From Clostridium fungisolvens (GTDB taxonomy: Bacteria; Bacillota; Clostridia; Clostridiales; Clostridiaceae): DNA of 64,000 nt. The DNA is taken from NCBI RefSeq assembly GCF_014193895.1, contig NZ_BLZR01000001.1, positions 4,092,001-4,156,000 of the forward strand. The letters are read 5' to 3'. The notes under the pieces are model-generated. The model was not told the origin of the DNA. It saw only the letters and a program-made list of their open reading frames with translations, and made no database searches. The number at the start of each line of letters is the position of its first letter. Within the stretch, counting starts at the first letter, position 1. A program made the position numbers and the translations under genes. Below are positions 1 through 9,025 of the stretch, piece by piece.

Positions 1-1332
1 TTGTCCAGTTTGTATAAAATGTTTCAACTCATCTATACTTGTTTGTGGAAGATCATTATAAGCATAACTATCTGCAAAACCTAGTATTACCATATCATAA
101 TGGCTGTTAAGGCTGTTTCCACCAGATATATAAGTATTAAACTCTGTTGTCGATTTTGTAGATATGCTTAAAGTGTAATCTCTAAGTCCAGTGATTAAGC
201 TACTTATTGTACTATTTGTACTTAAGTTAAAACTATTACTTATTCCATTAGTGGTAACAGGATAAACTTGAAGCACCCTAACCACAGGTTTATTATTAGG
301 ATCAGCCTGAAAATCTAATGTTCCAGTTTTATAAGTTTTTACACCACTGTAGGTTACTATTTCTAATTTCCACGTTAGATTACCTACAAACTGATCATCT
401 AGCCTATAGCCTATTTCTCCATTATTAAATTGCTTATTACTAGTGTTTATATTGCTGATAGTTTTGACTTTTTCCTTGTCTTTAAACAGGCCATCTCCAT
501 TCAAATCTAGATATAAGTTAGCTTGCATATTTTGCTCTTCATTATCCGTAGTTATATTGTAAATAAAATCAATATTCCTATTATTATTTTGTGATTGACT
601 TGATATCCTTAATAAAGGTGCTTTTTTAGTCGTTGCAAGTGAATATTTGCTTACTAAATTACTTAAAGTTATATTAGATTGAGCTGTCTTTATAAGATTA
701 TCTTTACTCATATTGTAAAAACTTGAATACAACTTTGTCCCTGTAACACTAAATACTTCATTAGCTATATAAACCAGTTGTCCAGAATTTATACTGTCAA
801 TTATCTCACTAGCTCTTTTATTAGTAATATCATTTTCACTATAGTATTCTATATAGGTGTTTTGGTCACCGTCATAATTATTTCTACTAGTACCTGTCCA
901 CTTAGAATCATTTAACATACCTAATGTTGACGGACTAGATTTAGTGTTATATACTTCCTTACCATAAGGCAAGTATTTGGTTTTCGTACCAAATTCAGGG
1001 CTATAAGTAACAGAGCTAGAAGTATTATTATCTCCAATTACAACAATATCGTATTTCCCATTTACTTGTTCTACACTTGAAATATACTCTAACATAGTCA
1101 TATGCCTTATTGTTACAGTCATGTTAGGAACTAAATTTGGAAGAGTTTCTATTCCAGATGTAGCAGAAGATTGTGTTAGGCTAAACTTATCTGTTGGCTC
1201 TATTTCTAATATGCTCAAAGAATTTCTGACGTCAGTAGCTTTTGTAACTAATTTATTTTTGAAAACAACTCCAAACACTATAAGTACAATTATCAAAACC
1301 AATGCTGCTTTTTTTATAATACTTTTCCTCAT
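1..1332 (-). CDS. Secreted or membrane-anchored protein of unknown function, cut by the window edge
   Basis: The frame is open for 444 codons from an ATG at 1332 (site AAGGTGGTGA just upstream) to the window edge, so only the N-terminal part is seen. Residues 8-24 form a hydrophobic signal/anchor after the basic MRKSIIKK. The rest is polar and Ser/Thr/Asn-rich. Two similar blocks, YDIVVIGD near residue 98 and YDMVILGFADSY near the end, suggest a repeated Rossmann-like or glutamine-amidotransferase-like fold. A calcium-loop-like DLNGDGLFKDKE lies in the middle. The overall look reminds me of DUF5057 proteins of clostridia, but I could not test that. It follows the pilus genes on the same strand beyond a terminator, so a role at the cell surface is an inference only. 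Confidence 0.6.
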   Translation of the reverse strand, partial: MRKSIIKKAALVLIIVLIVFGVVFKNKLVTKATDVRNSLSILEIEPTDKFSLTQSSATSGIETLPNLVPNMTVTIRHMTMLEYISSVEQVNGKYDIVVIGDNNTSSSVTYSPEFGTKTKYLPYGKEVYNTKSSPSTLGMLNDSKWTGTSRNNYDGDQNTYIEYYSENDITNKRASEIIDSINSGQLVYIANEVFSVTGTKLYSSFYNMSKDNLIKTAQSNITLSNLVSKYSLATTKKAPLLRISSQSQNNNRNIDFIYNITTDNEEQNMQANLYLDLNGDGLFKDKEKVKTISNINTSNKQFNNGEIGYRLDDQFVGNLTWKLEIVTYSGVKTYKTGTLDFQADPNNKPVVRVLQVYPVTTNGISNSFNLSTNSTISSLITGLRDYTLSISTKSTTEFNTYISGGNSLNSHYDMVILGFADSYAYNDLPQTSIDELKHFIQTGQ

Positions 1333-1443
1333 AAAATCACCACCTTGTTATGTGATTATTAATTATATAATACTCTAATTTCAAGAAAATTTGTACAAGT
1401 TTTATAATCTTTATTAGATTATAAATGATAAATATAAGTTAAG

Positions 1444-1494
1444 AAAAAATGCTACCGATAATAATAAAATTTCATTAATCTAATAGCATTTTTA
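1444..1494 (-). terminator. Terminator at the end of the pilus operon
   Basis: The arms AAAAAATGCTA and TAGCATTTTT are separated by about 29 nt and sit directly after the last pilin-like gene. Read on the minus strand, the hairpin ends in a run of T. Confidence 0.6.
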
Positions 1495-1501
1495 CCTTAA
1501 T

Positions 1502-2038
1502 TTATTGAGTAGTTACTCCTTTATTCCTAAATACAACATTTGAGGTTATACTATAAGTTATTCCTTTATCTTGTAGGGTAACTTTTATAGTCATGCCTGA
1601 AGCTACATCATAAGTTCCACCTATTGGTTTAATATTTATACTTTCTACTTTATCAGAAAGAGTCTTTGTAGTAGTTGTACCATCTTCCTTTGTATGTGTT
1701 TCAGTTAAAGTTTTATTAGTAGCCGTATAATTATATGCTATAGTTTCTGTTCCAGCATAAAGTGTCAATGTTAAGTTTTCTATACCCCTCTCAGTAGAAT
1801 CTGCTGGTGGTGGGTTATTTCCATTAAGTGCTGTTATAGTATTTCCTTGGCTGCCATAGTTAGTAAATGAATTTTGAATTTGCTGTCCTTCAAATTGAAG
1901 GTTAGCTTTTACGTCCGTATCATTTAAATCTCTATTACTTGAAAAGAAGAACTGATATATAACTCCCATAACTATGGTTAACAAGGCTAATACAATTATA
2001 ACCTCAATGAGGGTAAATGCTTTTTTCTTATTATACAA
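1502..2038 (-). CDS. Minor pilin-like protein with type IV prepilin signal
   Basis: This is a class III prepilin: a short basic leader (YNKKKA), then FTLIEVIIVLALLTIVMGV with Glu at position 5 of the mature chain and a hydrophobic helix. The usual Gly before the cleavage point is Ala here. The rest (about 150 residues) is Thr/Asn-rich and probably an extracellular beta domain. I prefer the TTG start at 2038, six bases after GAGGTG; the upstream GTG at 2047 lies inside that site. The leader looks like PilW/GspJ-type minor pilins. It is the last gene of the pilus operon and lies just downstream of the large PilX-like gene. Its role is probably in priming or capping the pilus, by analogy with other minor pilins. 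Confidence 0.8.
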   Translation of the reverse strand: MYNKKKAFTLIEVIIVLALLTIVMGVIYQFFFSSNRDLNDTDVKANLQFEGQQIQNSFTNYGSQGNTITALNGNNPPPADSTERGIENLTLTLYAGTETIAYNYTATNKTLTETHTKEDGTTTTKTLSDKVESINIKPIGGTYDVASGMTIKVTLQDKGITYSITSNVVFRNKGVTTQ

Positions 2039-2052
2039 ATTTAGCACCTCAA

Positions 2053-4428
2053 TTACTGATTAATTTTCCAAACGCCTTTTTGTATATACTTCTTTGGATC
2101 TATTGCATTGACAACATCTGAAGTTGAAGTCAATGTTTGATTAGATTCATAAATAGGTGTCGAAGTCGTATTTTCATCACCAGCAATAAATACACCGCCA
2201 AAATAATCTGAATATCCTTTTAAGGTGTCCAATATATAGTTGGGATCATAGTTAATGGTAACGGTAGCGCCTTGTTCAATTTCCATATTTCCTGTCGAAA
2301 TCAACGCTCCCTTAAAATTAACATTTCCATATATTTTTATATCTGCTGTAGTAACTATCAATCCATTAACAGTAGTTCCATGAATTACTCTTTCATTTGC
2401 AGAAGGCGTATATTGAGTGCCATCTCCTACAAATACTACAGTTTCATTACTTTTATCTTTATCTAAGTTTATAATTATCTTATCAGGCATATTCGCATCA
2501 ATGTTAACGTGATTATAATTATGAGTAATATTATCTGTACTGTTTTTCAAATTAATTTGATTTGAGACTTTTCTTTCTACATTTCCATTGTTATACTTTG
2601 CTAGCAAGCTTTCTGTACCTTTGCCCATTTCATATACCTCAGTAGCATAATCGCTTCTCCATGTATTAGCCATTTCCTCAAATGTATCTATATTATAATT
2701 ACTTGCATAAACTGTTCCTTTACTTATATATGCACCAGTACTATAAGTATTATCTGGCAAGCTTATATTTTTGGGAACTCTCAACTTGTCAGTGGACTTT
2801 TGATTATACAATATAAAATGATCAGCTTTATCAAAAGCAGAAAAATTGCTTTTAGAGTTTTCGTCAACCCTATCTAATAACTGTAGCGGCTCAAAGTATT
2901 TATAGTAATATCCCTTTCCATCTTCATCTGGAGAAAATATAGTTGTATATGCCTTATAATTTCCTTTTACAGCAACAGACTCTCCAGTTTGGTACGCTTC
3001 AGGAGAAGTGTTTATATAAGCAGTTCCCATTATCAAAGCTTCATTCCCAATATCGATAATCCTATCATTTACTACATCATCTGAATCATCTGCAGAAGTA
3101 CTTGTATTCACAATTATACTACTAGAAGATTTAAAATGTTCGTTTTTATCTTCACTGATTGTATCGGACAAGGTTGTACTAGAAATAGCACTACCATCTG
3201 ATACATTATTTGCACCTGTAGTCGCTGCACCCGTACTACTTGCATGAGTACGATTTAATTCACTTATTGCATATAAGCCTCCGGGTAGCCTTATGTGGCT
3301 ATTATTTGAATTATAGGCTAAGTCATTGTCAATGATAGACTCACCCGTTACCGTTAAAGTATTTCCTGAAGATGAGTCCGCAGTTGTGTTTTTTCCCACA
3401 TATATGTTATTTGCATACAGCTTCTTATCTAAAGTTACAGAAGCATTATTTAGCAATTTAAGTGTATTAGAAGTAACTACATTTTCACCGAAAGTAACAG
3501 TTATATTACTAGTATTATCTATTATAATACCACCATTATATTTTGAATAAGTATCTAGAGCCATATCATTTTCACTTGGATCGTTTCCTTTAACAAAAAC
3601 AGAACCTCCACTTACTGTTAAATCTCCTTTTATACGTAAATCCCCGTCAATCGCTACTGCTTTTTGAATCACTGGTGTCATCTCAATCTTACCACTTGTA
3701 GTCTTAGTCCCATACACTCCTGCATAATCAGGTACATTTATAGTGTAGTTAGCTTCAACTTTTCTTTCTTGATTTCCAGTACTACTATCAATTTGATAGT
3801 CAGAAATAATCTTTACTACAAACTTAGATGCACTATCGTAGCCTATATCATGATTAGAATTATCTCTCGAATAGATATCAACATCAAAGGTAGGCTCATG
3901 AGAAGTATTAAATGTAGCCGGTGTGCTTGTCGGGGTTCCAGTAGAATCATCTGCCAGTGTCAAAAATGATTTACTCACTATTTTATCATATAAATAGGTG
4001 TGAATAACATTTCTATATGTTGCCTTAAACATACCATTTAATAATATTTTTACATTATCTAGATTTGTTGTATAATCATCCTTTAGCAACTTACTCTTTG
4101 TAGAATTATCATCTCGTGGATAATCGCATATTTGTCCAGTTTTCATTTTATTCGTCTCACTGGCTATAACATTACCAAACGTATCCATAAATGTTTTCAC
4201 ACTATAATTTCCTCTTCTTACAGCTTGCTCTACAACCTTTCCAGTAATAGCATATGCCACATCTATTCCTGATTCTGATCCATACAAATTTTCAACTCTT
4301 CTGCTTTCTAACACTCTTGACTGATAACTAGAGGCTGTCAATGCTAGAACTGAGGTCCCTACAGTAAATAAAACAGCAAAAATTGCAACTACTGTTATTA
4401 ATGTGCTCCCCTTTTTCTTCCTTCTCAT
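2053..4428 (-). CDS. Very large PilX/GspK-like pilus-associated protein
   Basis: The 791-residue protein begins MRRKKKGSTLITVVAIFAVLF: a basic leader, Gly, then a hydrophobic helix, as in prepilins. The Glu at position 5 found in ordinary pilins is replaced (STLIT). This fits PilX/GspK-type components, which sit at the pilus tip. The following roughly 750 residues are polar, rich in Asn, Ser, Thr and Asp, with runs such as GDLRIKGDLTVSGGSVFVKG and later GNVNFKGALISTGNMEIEQG that look like stacked beta strands. Most PilX proteins are under 250 residues, so the long domain could be an adhesin. It lies between two other pilin-like genes, with GGAGGGG before the ATG. Function is inferred from the N-terminus and position. 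Confidence 0.75.
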   Translation of the reverse strand: MRRKKKGSTLITVVAIFAVLFTVGTSVLALTASSYQSRVLESRRVENLYGSESGIDVAYAITGKVVEQAVRRGNYSVKTFMDTFGNVIASETNKMKTGQICDYPRDDNSTKSKLLKDDYTTNLDNVKILLNGMFKATYRNVIHTYLYDKIVSKSFLTLADDSTGTPTSTPATFNTSHEPTFDVDIYSRDNSNHDIGYDSASKFVVKIISDYQIDSSTGNQERKVEANYTINVPDYAGVYGTKTTSGKIEMTPVIQKAVAIDGDLRIKGDLTVSGGSVFVKGNDPSENDMALDTYSKYNGGIIIDNTSNITVTFGENVVTSNTLKLLNNASVTLDKKLYANNIYVGKNTTADSSSGNTLTVTGESIIDNDLAYNSNNSHIRLPGGLYAISELNRTHASSTGAATTGANNVSDGSAISSTTLSDTISEDKNEHFKSSSSIIVNTSTSADDSDDVVNDRIIDIGNEALIMGTAYINTSPEAYQTGESVAVKGNYKAYTTIFSPDEDGKGYYYKYFEPLQLLDRVDENSKSNFSAFDKADHFILYNQKSTDKLRVPKNISLPDNTYSTGAYISKGTVYASNYNIDTFEEMANTWRSDYATEVYEMGKGTESLLAKYNNGNVERKVSNQINLKNSTDNITHNYNHVNIDANMPDKIIINLDKDKSNETVVFVGDGTQYTPSANERVIHGTTVNGLIVTTADIKIYGNVNFKGALISTGNMEIEQGATVTINYDPNYILDTLKGYSDYFGGVFIAGDENTTSTPIYESNQTLTSTSDVVNAIDPKKYIQKGVWKINQ

Positions 4429-4439
4429 TGAATCCCCTC

Positions 4440-5351
4440 CTATTTTGATATATTAGAGTTTACAGTGTATATTGTTGCTCCGTCCTTTATCACATCAACT
4501 TTTGTATTATAGTTTTTAGAAAAGACTGCTGCATTACCAGTTACTACATTATAAGTTGTAATAGTACCTTTTATGTTATTAACGACGTAATCTACATTCT
4601 TTCCAGTTTGGGTATTAACATAAACGTTTATGTTATCAGTTGTATCATTATATAAATTCACACTAAATTGATGTGTATTTTCATAACTATTATCAAAGCT
4701 TAAGCTAATATTATTATTAAAAGTATCCCTATCCAAATAAACTTTAGTATAGTTATGGCTGGCATCCTCAATAGAACTACTAGTCTTTACTGCTAAGTTA
4801 TACCCCGGTAGATTGATGTCATGTTTAGTCGCGTATACATAAACATAAATACCGTTAGGTGCTTCACTTATAGAACTTTCTGGTAAATTATTTAACTTAA
4901 CAGTCCTTGATGAATCATCTTGCCCACCAACCATAAGATTATAATCCGCACTTACATTGTTTGTTGCAGTATTATTATAAATATTAGCATTTTGCATCCT
5001 ACCTAAAGTTACCCTTAAAGTGTAGTCTCCTATATTTATGTCATTGAATCTTACTGTCAAAGGGTCTGTATTTATGGTGCTGTCTACACTGAAACTGTAT
5101 GCATTACCATTTAAAGAGAAGCTTTGAGCTGTAAACCCATTGTTGTCTTCAAATGCTGATACATTCTTAAAGGCTTCTAGAACTTGTTGTGCCAAATATA
5201 CAGCCTGCTGCTTATCTTCTCCTCTTTTGTTCGTCTTAACCGAGGTCAATATCATATTGCTCATTGGAACAATAATAATACCTAGGATAGCGATACTTAT
5301 TATTACCTCTAACAGGGTCATACCTTTTCTCTTACTTTTCATCGAAAGCAT
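4440..5351 (-). CDS. Minor pilin-like protein (PilV/PulI-type N-terminus)
   Basis: The leader MLSMKSKRKG is followed by MTLLEVIISIAILGIIIVPMSNMIL, a type IV prepilin signal with Gly before the cut and Glu5 kept. The roughly 290-residue mature part has an alpha spine with KQQAVYLAQQVLEAFKNV, as in PilV/GspI-like proteins, and then an Asn-rich beta region much longer than usual for the family. I chose the ATG at 5351 because it is five bases after GAGGTGG; GTG codons further upstream overlap that site. It is 11 bases upstream of the PilX-like gene and just after pilO, so it belongs to the same transcript. It is likely a minor pilin of the tip complex. Confidence 0.8.
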   Translation of the reverse strand: MLSMKSKRKGMTLLEVIISIAILGIIIVPMSNMILTSVKTNKRGEDKQQAVYLAQQVLEAFKNVSAFEDNNGFTAQSFSLNGNAYSFSVDSTINTDPLTVRFNDINIGDYTLRVTLGRMQNANIYNNTATNNVSADYNLMVGGQDDSSRTVKLNNLPESSISEAPNGIYVYVYATKHDINLPGYNLAVKTSSSIEDASHNYTKVYLDRDTFNNNISLSFDNSYENTHQFSVNLYNDTTDNINVYVNTQTGKNVDYVVNNIKGTITTYNVVTGNAAVFSKNYNTKVDVIKDGATIYTVNSNISK

Positions 5352-5362
5352 AAGCACCACCT

Positions 5363-6616
5363 CTACTTCTTGGTGACATTTACAGCCTTGCCTTCAGAAG
5401 TTATATTAACTCTTGGCCTCTGACCATCATCACCATCTACTTCTACCGCAACTACCTTATCCGTGTTATTAATTATTTTCATATTTATGCCTGATTTATC
5501 GTCAGCTCCTTGCCTTGGTGTAGCAAATATTTTAAATCCTATATTAGATGAGCTAGGCTTAAATTCCACTCCGTTAGTATCGTACTGCAGTGGATAACTA
5601 TTTTTACTAGTTTTATATTTATAATAGTAGTTACCATCTTTATCTTTAGTCACTACCATCTCCACATTTTCTATTCCAGGATTATCTGCGTATAGATAAC
5701 TTGTCCTGCTTTGATCATTATCTCTACCAATTATAACTGTAGGCAAATCAGAAGTTATAGGTTTTGCAACCATAGAGAAGTCATTTACTTCTTGTTTTGG
5801 TTTAGCTGCATCTTCTATTGTTGTAGCTAACGTAAGTTGTCCGCCACCAAAAGGCGTATCTTTACCATATTTATTTGTTAAAAGCCATTTTGAATAATCA
5901 CTATCTTCGTCTCCAACTTTAGGAACCGCATAGAATTCTAATGTTAGAGTTCCAGTTATACCAGTTTGAGTACTTTGAGCCATAGATAGATTAGATAATA
6001 CTATTCTTTTGCTTCTTTCTTCTATGTTTTTTATAAAGGTAGTTAAGTTTTGATAGCTTCCTCTAAAGTTTAAAGTAACCTTCATTTGCTCGGCAGTATT
6101 CCCACCACCATCTTTTGCTTGAGCAGCTTGTCCGTTGTTTTGTTGAGTTGCCTTTGTACCACTATTGTTTGTCTTACTGTTATTACTGCTAGTACTATTG
6201 TTGTATTGATCTGCTAAACCTTGAAGTGATGAAGACGGTAATGGCTGGTAAGTGCTCTTTTTACCTTCTACTCCTTGAACTTGTATATTTGAAAAACTTA
6301 TATTGCCCTTTAGATTAGCTCCTTTAAGAAGATCATCTAGCTCTAATATTAGTTTTTCTTGAATAAGCTCAGGATAAATATTTTTTGATTTATCTATGAT
6401 TTTTGCATTTAATATCTTTAAATCTGCTTCTTTTTTATCTAAGGAATTTATAGTGTTCATTATGGTGTTATATTTTGCTTCAGCAGCAGCTCTTTGAGTC
6501 TTTAACCCAGCTATTTTCTCTACTTGCTTTGTATAAACGAATTGATAGTAGCCCACAACTACCAAAACCGCTAACAGGATACCTAGTAAATATTTTTCTC
6601 TTTCACTTATCTTCAT
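5363..6616 (-). CDS. pilO: PilO-like type IV pilus alignment protein, extended C-terminus
   Basis: It has a short cytoplasmic tail, one membrane helix (LLGILLAVLVVVGYYQFVY, about residues 9-27), then a coiled coil (about 28-95) and a compact domain, the usual PilO arrangement. PilO pairs with PilN to link the inner platform to the pilus machine. At 417 residues it is roughly twice the normal length. The extra part consists of a Ser/Asn/Gln-rich linker (about 138-175) and a beta-rich tail after about residue 250 with no family match that I recognise. The start overlaps the end of pilN by four bases (ATGA), which implies coupled translation. The assignment rests on helix/coil layout and gene order rather than on catalytic residues. 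Confidence 0.8.
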   Translation of the reverse strand: MKISEREKYLLGILLAVLVVVGYYQFVYTKQVEKIAGLKTQRAAAEAKYNTIMNTINSLDKKEADLKILNAKIIDKSKNIYPELIQEKLILELDDLLKGANLKGNISFSNIQVQGVEGKKSTYQPLPSSSLQGLADQYNNSTSSNNSKTNNSGTKATQQNNGQAAQAKDGGGNTAEQMKVTLNFRGSYQNLTTFIKNIEERSKRIVLSNLSMAQSTQTGITGTLTLEFYAVPKVGDEDSDYSKWLLTNKYGKDTPFGGGQLTLATTIEDAAKPKQEVNDFSMVAKPITSDLPTVIIGRDNDQSRTSYLYADNPGIENVEMVVTKDKDGNYYYKYKTSKNSYPLQYDTNGVEFKPSSSNIGFKIFATPRQGADDKSGINMKIINNTDKVVAVEVDGDDGQRPRVNITSEGKAVNVTKK

Positions 6617-7182
6617 TTCACATCAACATCCTTTAATGTACATTTTAAGTCAAAGGTATAATTCCCATTATCAGAATCATCTCCGCTTATATTTCCTATT
6701 TGGGCATCTCCTACTATATCTAGGGCTTTCATGTTGTGTTGAACTTCACCAATAGCTGTTCTAGTCTTAGAAACTCCTTGTATGCTAAGGTTACTTCCAT
6801 CAACAGTTATACTCTTAAAGTAAACATCCGCAGGAAGTGTAGAATTGATATTGTTAAGCAAACTTGATGATATAGTATTTCTGCTGTTTATTCCTTCATT
6901 AATCTTAGTAAGGCCATCATCATATTTATTAAGTACATCTATTTTCTTGTTTACTTCTTCAGCTTTCTTTACCTTATCTTGTACCTTTGGAGAATTTATA
7001 GAGCTTTGAAACTTGTCTATATCTCTATTAAGCATATAAACATTTATGCTATTCCATGCAAAAGTCCCAACAATAAAAACTGCAACTACAGCTGATACTG
7101 TATAAATATATATCTTTTTATTTACTACCTGCTTTTGCTTCCCTTGATAAGGGGCGAAAAAGTTAAAATCATTCATCCTCAT
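6613..7182 (-). CDS. pilN: PilN-like type IV pilus assembly protein
   Basis: The protein begins with the short cytoplasmic stretch MNDFNFFAPYQGKQ, which resembles the conserved PilN N-terminus that binds PilM. A membrane helix (about residues 27-44, YTVSAVVAVFIVGTFAW) is followed by a coiled-coil segment and a small domain (SSSLLNNINSTLPADVYFKSITVDGSNLSIQG) typical of fimbrial PilN. Its length of 189 residues is normal for the family. It sits between pilM and pilO with an eight-base gap and a four-base overlap respectively. Two in-frame ATGs (7182 and 7176) lie near GGGGGAT; the second is better spaced and the true start may be there. Confidence 0.85.
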   Translation of the reverse strand: MRMNDFNFFAPYQGKQKQVVNKKIYIYTVSAVVAVFIVGTFAWNSINVYMLNRDIDKFQSSINSPKVQDKVKKAEEVNKKIDVLNKYDDGLTKINEGINSRNTISSSLLNNINSTLPADVYFKSITVDGSNLSIQGVSKTRTAIGEVQHNMKALDIVGDAQIGNISGDDSDNGNYTFDLKCTLKDVDVK

Positions 7183-7189
7183 ATCCCCC

Positions 7190-8341
7190 TTATAGTCTTA
7201 TTATAGAACCAATTGCATTTAAGTACTGTTCTATAGTCTCAGTGGCTATTTTTAAATTTAGATTTACATTTCCCATAGTTCTAACCTTTGAAGTAGGTAT
7301 TGAAAATCTATTAAATATATATCTTTCTATCCCTTTTAAGTTAGAGCTCCCTCCAAATAAGAATATCTTATCTATACTATTTCCAACCTTTTTGTTTCTA
7401 TAGAATTGAACTATTCTTTCAAGTTCCATACTCCATTCATCTACTACATCTCTTATTATTCTGTTAGAAGAATCCTCATTATCATTTGAAATTGATAAAT
7501 CTCCTTTGTTTTTCTTTATCTCTTCAGCAGCCTCTAAAGATATTCCCATTGCTCTGCTAAGTGCTCCATCTATATTGGCTCCACCAGACTTTATAATTCT
7601 AGTAAATTCAAACTTACCATCCTTGTATATACTTACGCTAAGGGTACTTGCTCCCATATCAATAAAAGCTATGGTTTCTTCGGTACTATAAGCTTCATCG
7701 TTTACTTTATTACTGTAGTTTACAAGTTTGTTTAAGGAATTATAAGATATATCTAACGCTAATGGTTTTAAATTTGAGTTAGTTAATAGCTTATAATACT
7801 TCATAGCTAACTTTTCTGGATATGTAATAACTAAGGCCTTAAACTTAAGTTTTGATTCCACTTGAAATCTATCTAGTATACTTTGCTGGATAACATAATC
7901 ATCCATATTTATAGGAAGATACTGCTGTATTTCATATTTAACCACTGTACTAAGTTCATCCTCTTGTACCGCTGGTATAACAACTTCTCTATTAATTACA
8001 CTAGTAGAGTTATTTGTACAAATAGCATCTTTTATATTGATTTTGTTATTATTAAGAAGCTGCTCTAAAAAAACATTCATAACATCTGGATTTAATATGT
8101 TTCCATCTCCAACTGCATCTACAGGAGTTTTAGCAGTAATCAATCTTTCTATCTCTAATTGATCTTTATAATACTTCCCAACTACCACTTTCGTAGTATC
8201 ACTTCCAAAATCAAAAGAAACTACTTTTCTATTTAGTTCTTTCTTTTTAACCGGCTTCTTTTCAATAGGTTTATTTCTTATTTTATTTTTAAGATCACTT
8301 ATATCTACATTCATTAAATCTTTTACTTTACTGAAATCCAT
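7190..8341 (-). CDS. pilM: PilM, actin-like pilus assembly ATPase
   Basis: This is a cytoplasmic actin-fold protein that forms the base of the PilM-PilN-PilO complex. Visible motifs are the phosphate-1 loop VSFDFGSDTTKVVVG (about residues 42-56), the phosphate-2 loop IAFIDMGASTLSVSIY (about 225-240), and the adenosine motif KIFLFGGSSNLKGIE (about 328-342). The order and spacing match the PilM/FtsA superfamily. A Lys-rich N-terminal extension of about 40 residues precedes the fold. It is the first gene after the pilA hairpin. The distal gene set pilM-N-O plus minor pilins is therefore probably expressed at a lower level than pilA. Confidence 0.9.
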   Translation of the reverse strand: MDFSKVKDLMNVDISDLKNKIRNKPIEKKPVKKKELNRKVVSFDFGSDTTKVVVGKYYKDQLEIERLITAKTPVDAVGDGNILNPDVMNVFLEQLLNNNKINIKDAICTNNSTSVINREVVIPAVQEDELSTVVKYEIQQYLPINMDDYVIQQSILDRFQVESKLKFKALVITYPEKLAMKYYKLLTNSNLKPLALDISYNSLNKLVNYSNKVNDEAYSTEETIAFIDMGASTLSVSIYKDGKFEFTRIIKSGGANIDGALSRAMGISLEAAEEIKKNKGDLSISNDNEDSSNRIIRDVVDEWSMELERIVQFYRNKKVGNSIDKIFLFGGSSNLKGIERYIFNRFSIPTSKVRTMGNVNLNLKIATETIEQYLNAIGSIIRL

Positions 8342-8508
8342 TTACTTGAACCTCCGATTTTCTGTTTTAGTTTTGTTCGTCGTATCTATATCTTAATAAA
8401 ATATGCTTCTCATTGAGTTCAATTTAACTTTAGTTTATATATACTTAAAACTACATAGATACTGAGTTTTAGGCATATATAAGCTAAGTTATGGAATAAT
8501 ATAGTTTA

Positions 8509-8540
8509 AAGTGTAAAGTTATATGGATAACTTTACACTT
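8509..8540 (-). terminator. Hairpin between pilA and pilM (partial terminator)
   Basis: A perfect 14-bp stem, AAGTGTAAAGTTAT paired with ATAACTTTACACTT around a four-base loop, lies 17 bases after the pilA stop. The following minus-strand bases (TTTAAAC) make a weak T-run. It probably stops part of the transcription, or stabilises the 3' end of an abundant pilA message. Confidence 0.6.
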
Positions 8541-8556
8541 CATTGATAGTTATTAA

Positions 8557-8985
8557 TTAGTTTGTTGCAACTACAGTAACTGTTTCATCAGTATGACTTA
8601 TTTTTACATTAAACTTAGTTTTTCCTGACTCTTGTGGAGATTTTATATCTTTAAAATAAGAAGCAATAGTTGTTGCTGATCCTGAAGTAAGTCCTACTGG
8701 AGTAGAAACTTGTACAGTACCTGAAGCATCAACAGATATATCAAATGTTCCATCTGTAGCACTATCCTGCTTTATAGTTCCATCAGTTAACAGTGTGATA
8801 ACAGCTTTTTTAATTGTATCTGAACTAGCTTCATCCACCTTAACTTTTGATTTTTCCCTTATTTGAGTAAAGCTTGGTATAGCTATAGCTGCTAATATAG
8901 CTATAATAGCTATAACAATGATAAGTTCTATCAAAGTAAAGCCTTTCTTCTTCTTCTTTAGTCTTGATGTTAATGCGTTTGACAT
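8557..8985 (-). CDS. pilA: Major type IV pilin PilA
   Basis: The leader MSNALTSRLKKKKKG is cut by the prepilin peptidase before Phe. The mature chain starts FTLIELIIVIAIIAILAAIAIPSF, the textbook pilin helix with Glu5. About 100 residues of small, Thr/Ser/Asp-rich globular domain follow. At 142 residues, no Cys pair is present, so the fold is not locked by a disulfide, as is common in clostridial pilins. It is 40 bases downstream of pilC and is followed by a strong hairpin, the arrangement expected for the most highly made subunit of the operon. GAGGAATAATTC precedes the ATG. Confidence 0.93.
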   Translation of the reverse strand: MSNALTSRLKKKKKGFTLIELIIVIAIIAILAAIAIPSFTQIREKSKVKVDEASSDTIKKAVITLLTDGTIKQDSATDGTFDISVDASGTVQVSTPVGLTSGSATTIASYFKDIKSPQESGKTKFNVKISHTDETVTVVATN

Positions 8986-9025
8986 GAATTATTCCTCCTT
9001 GAATTTTTTATTATATACTAAGTCA

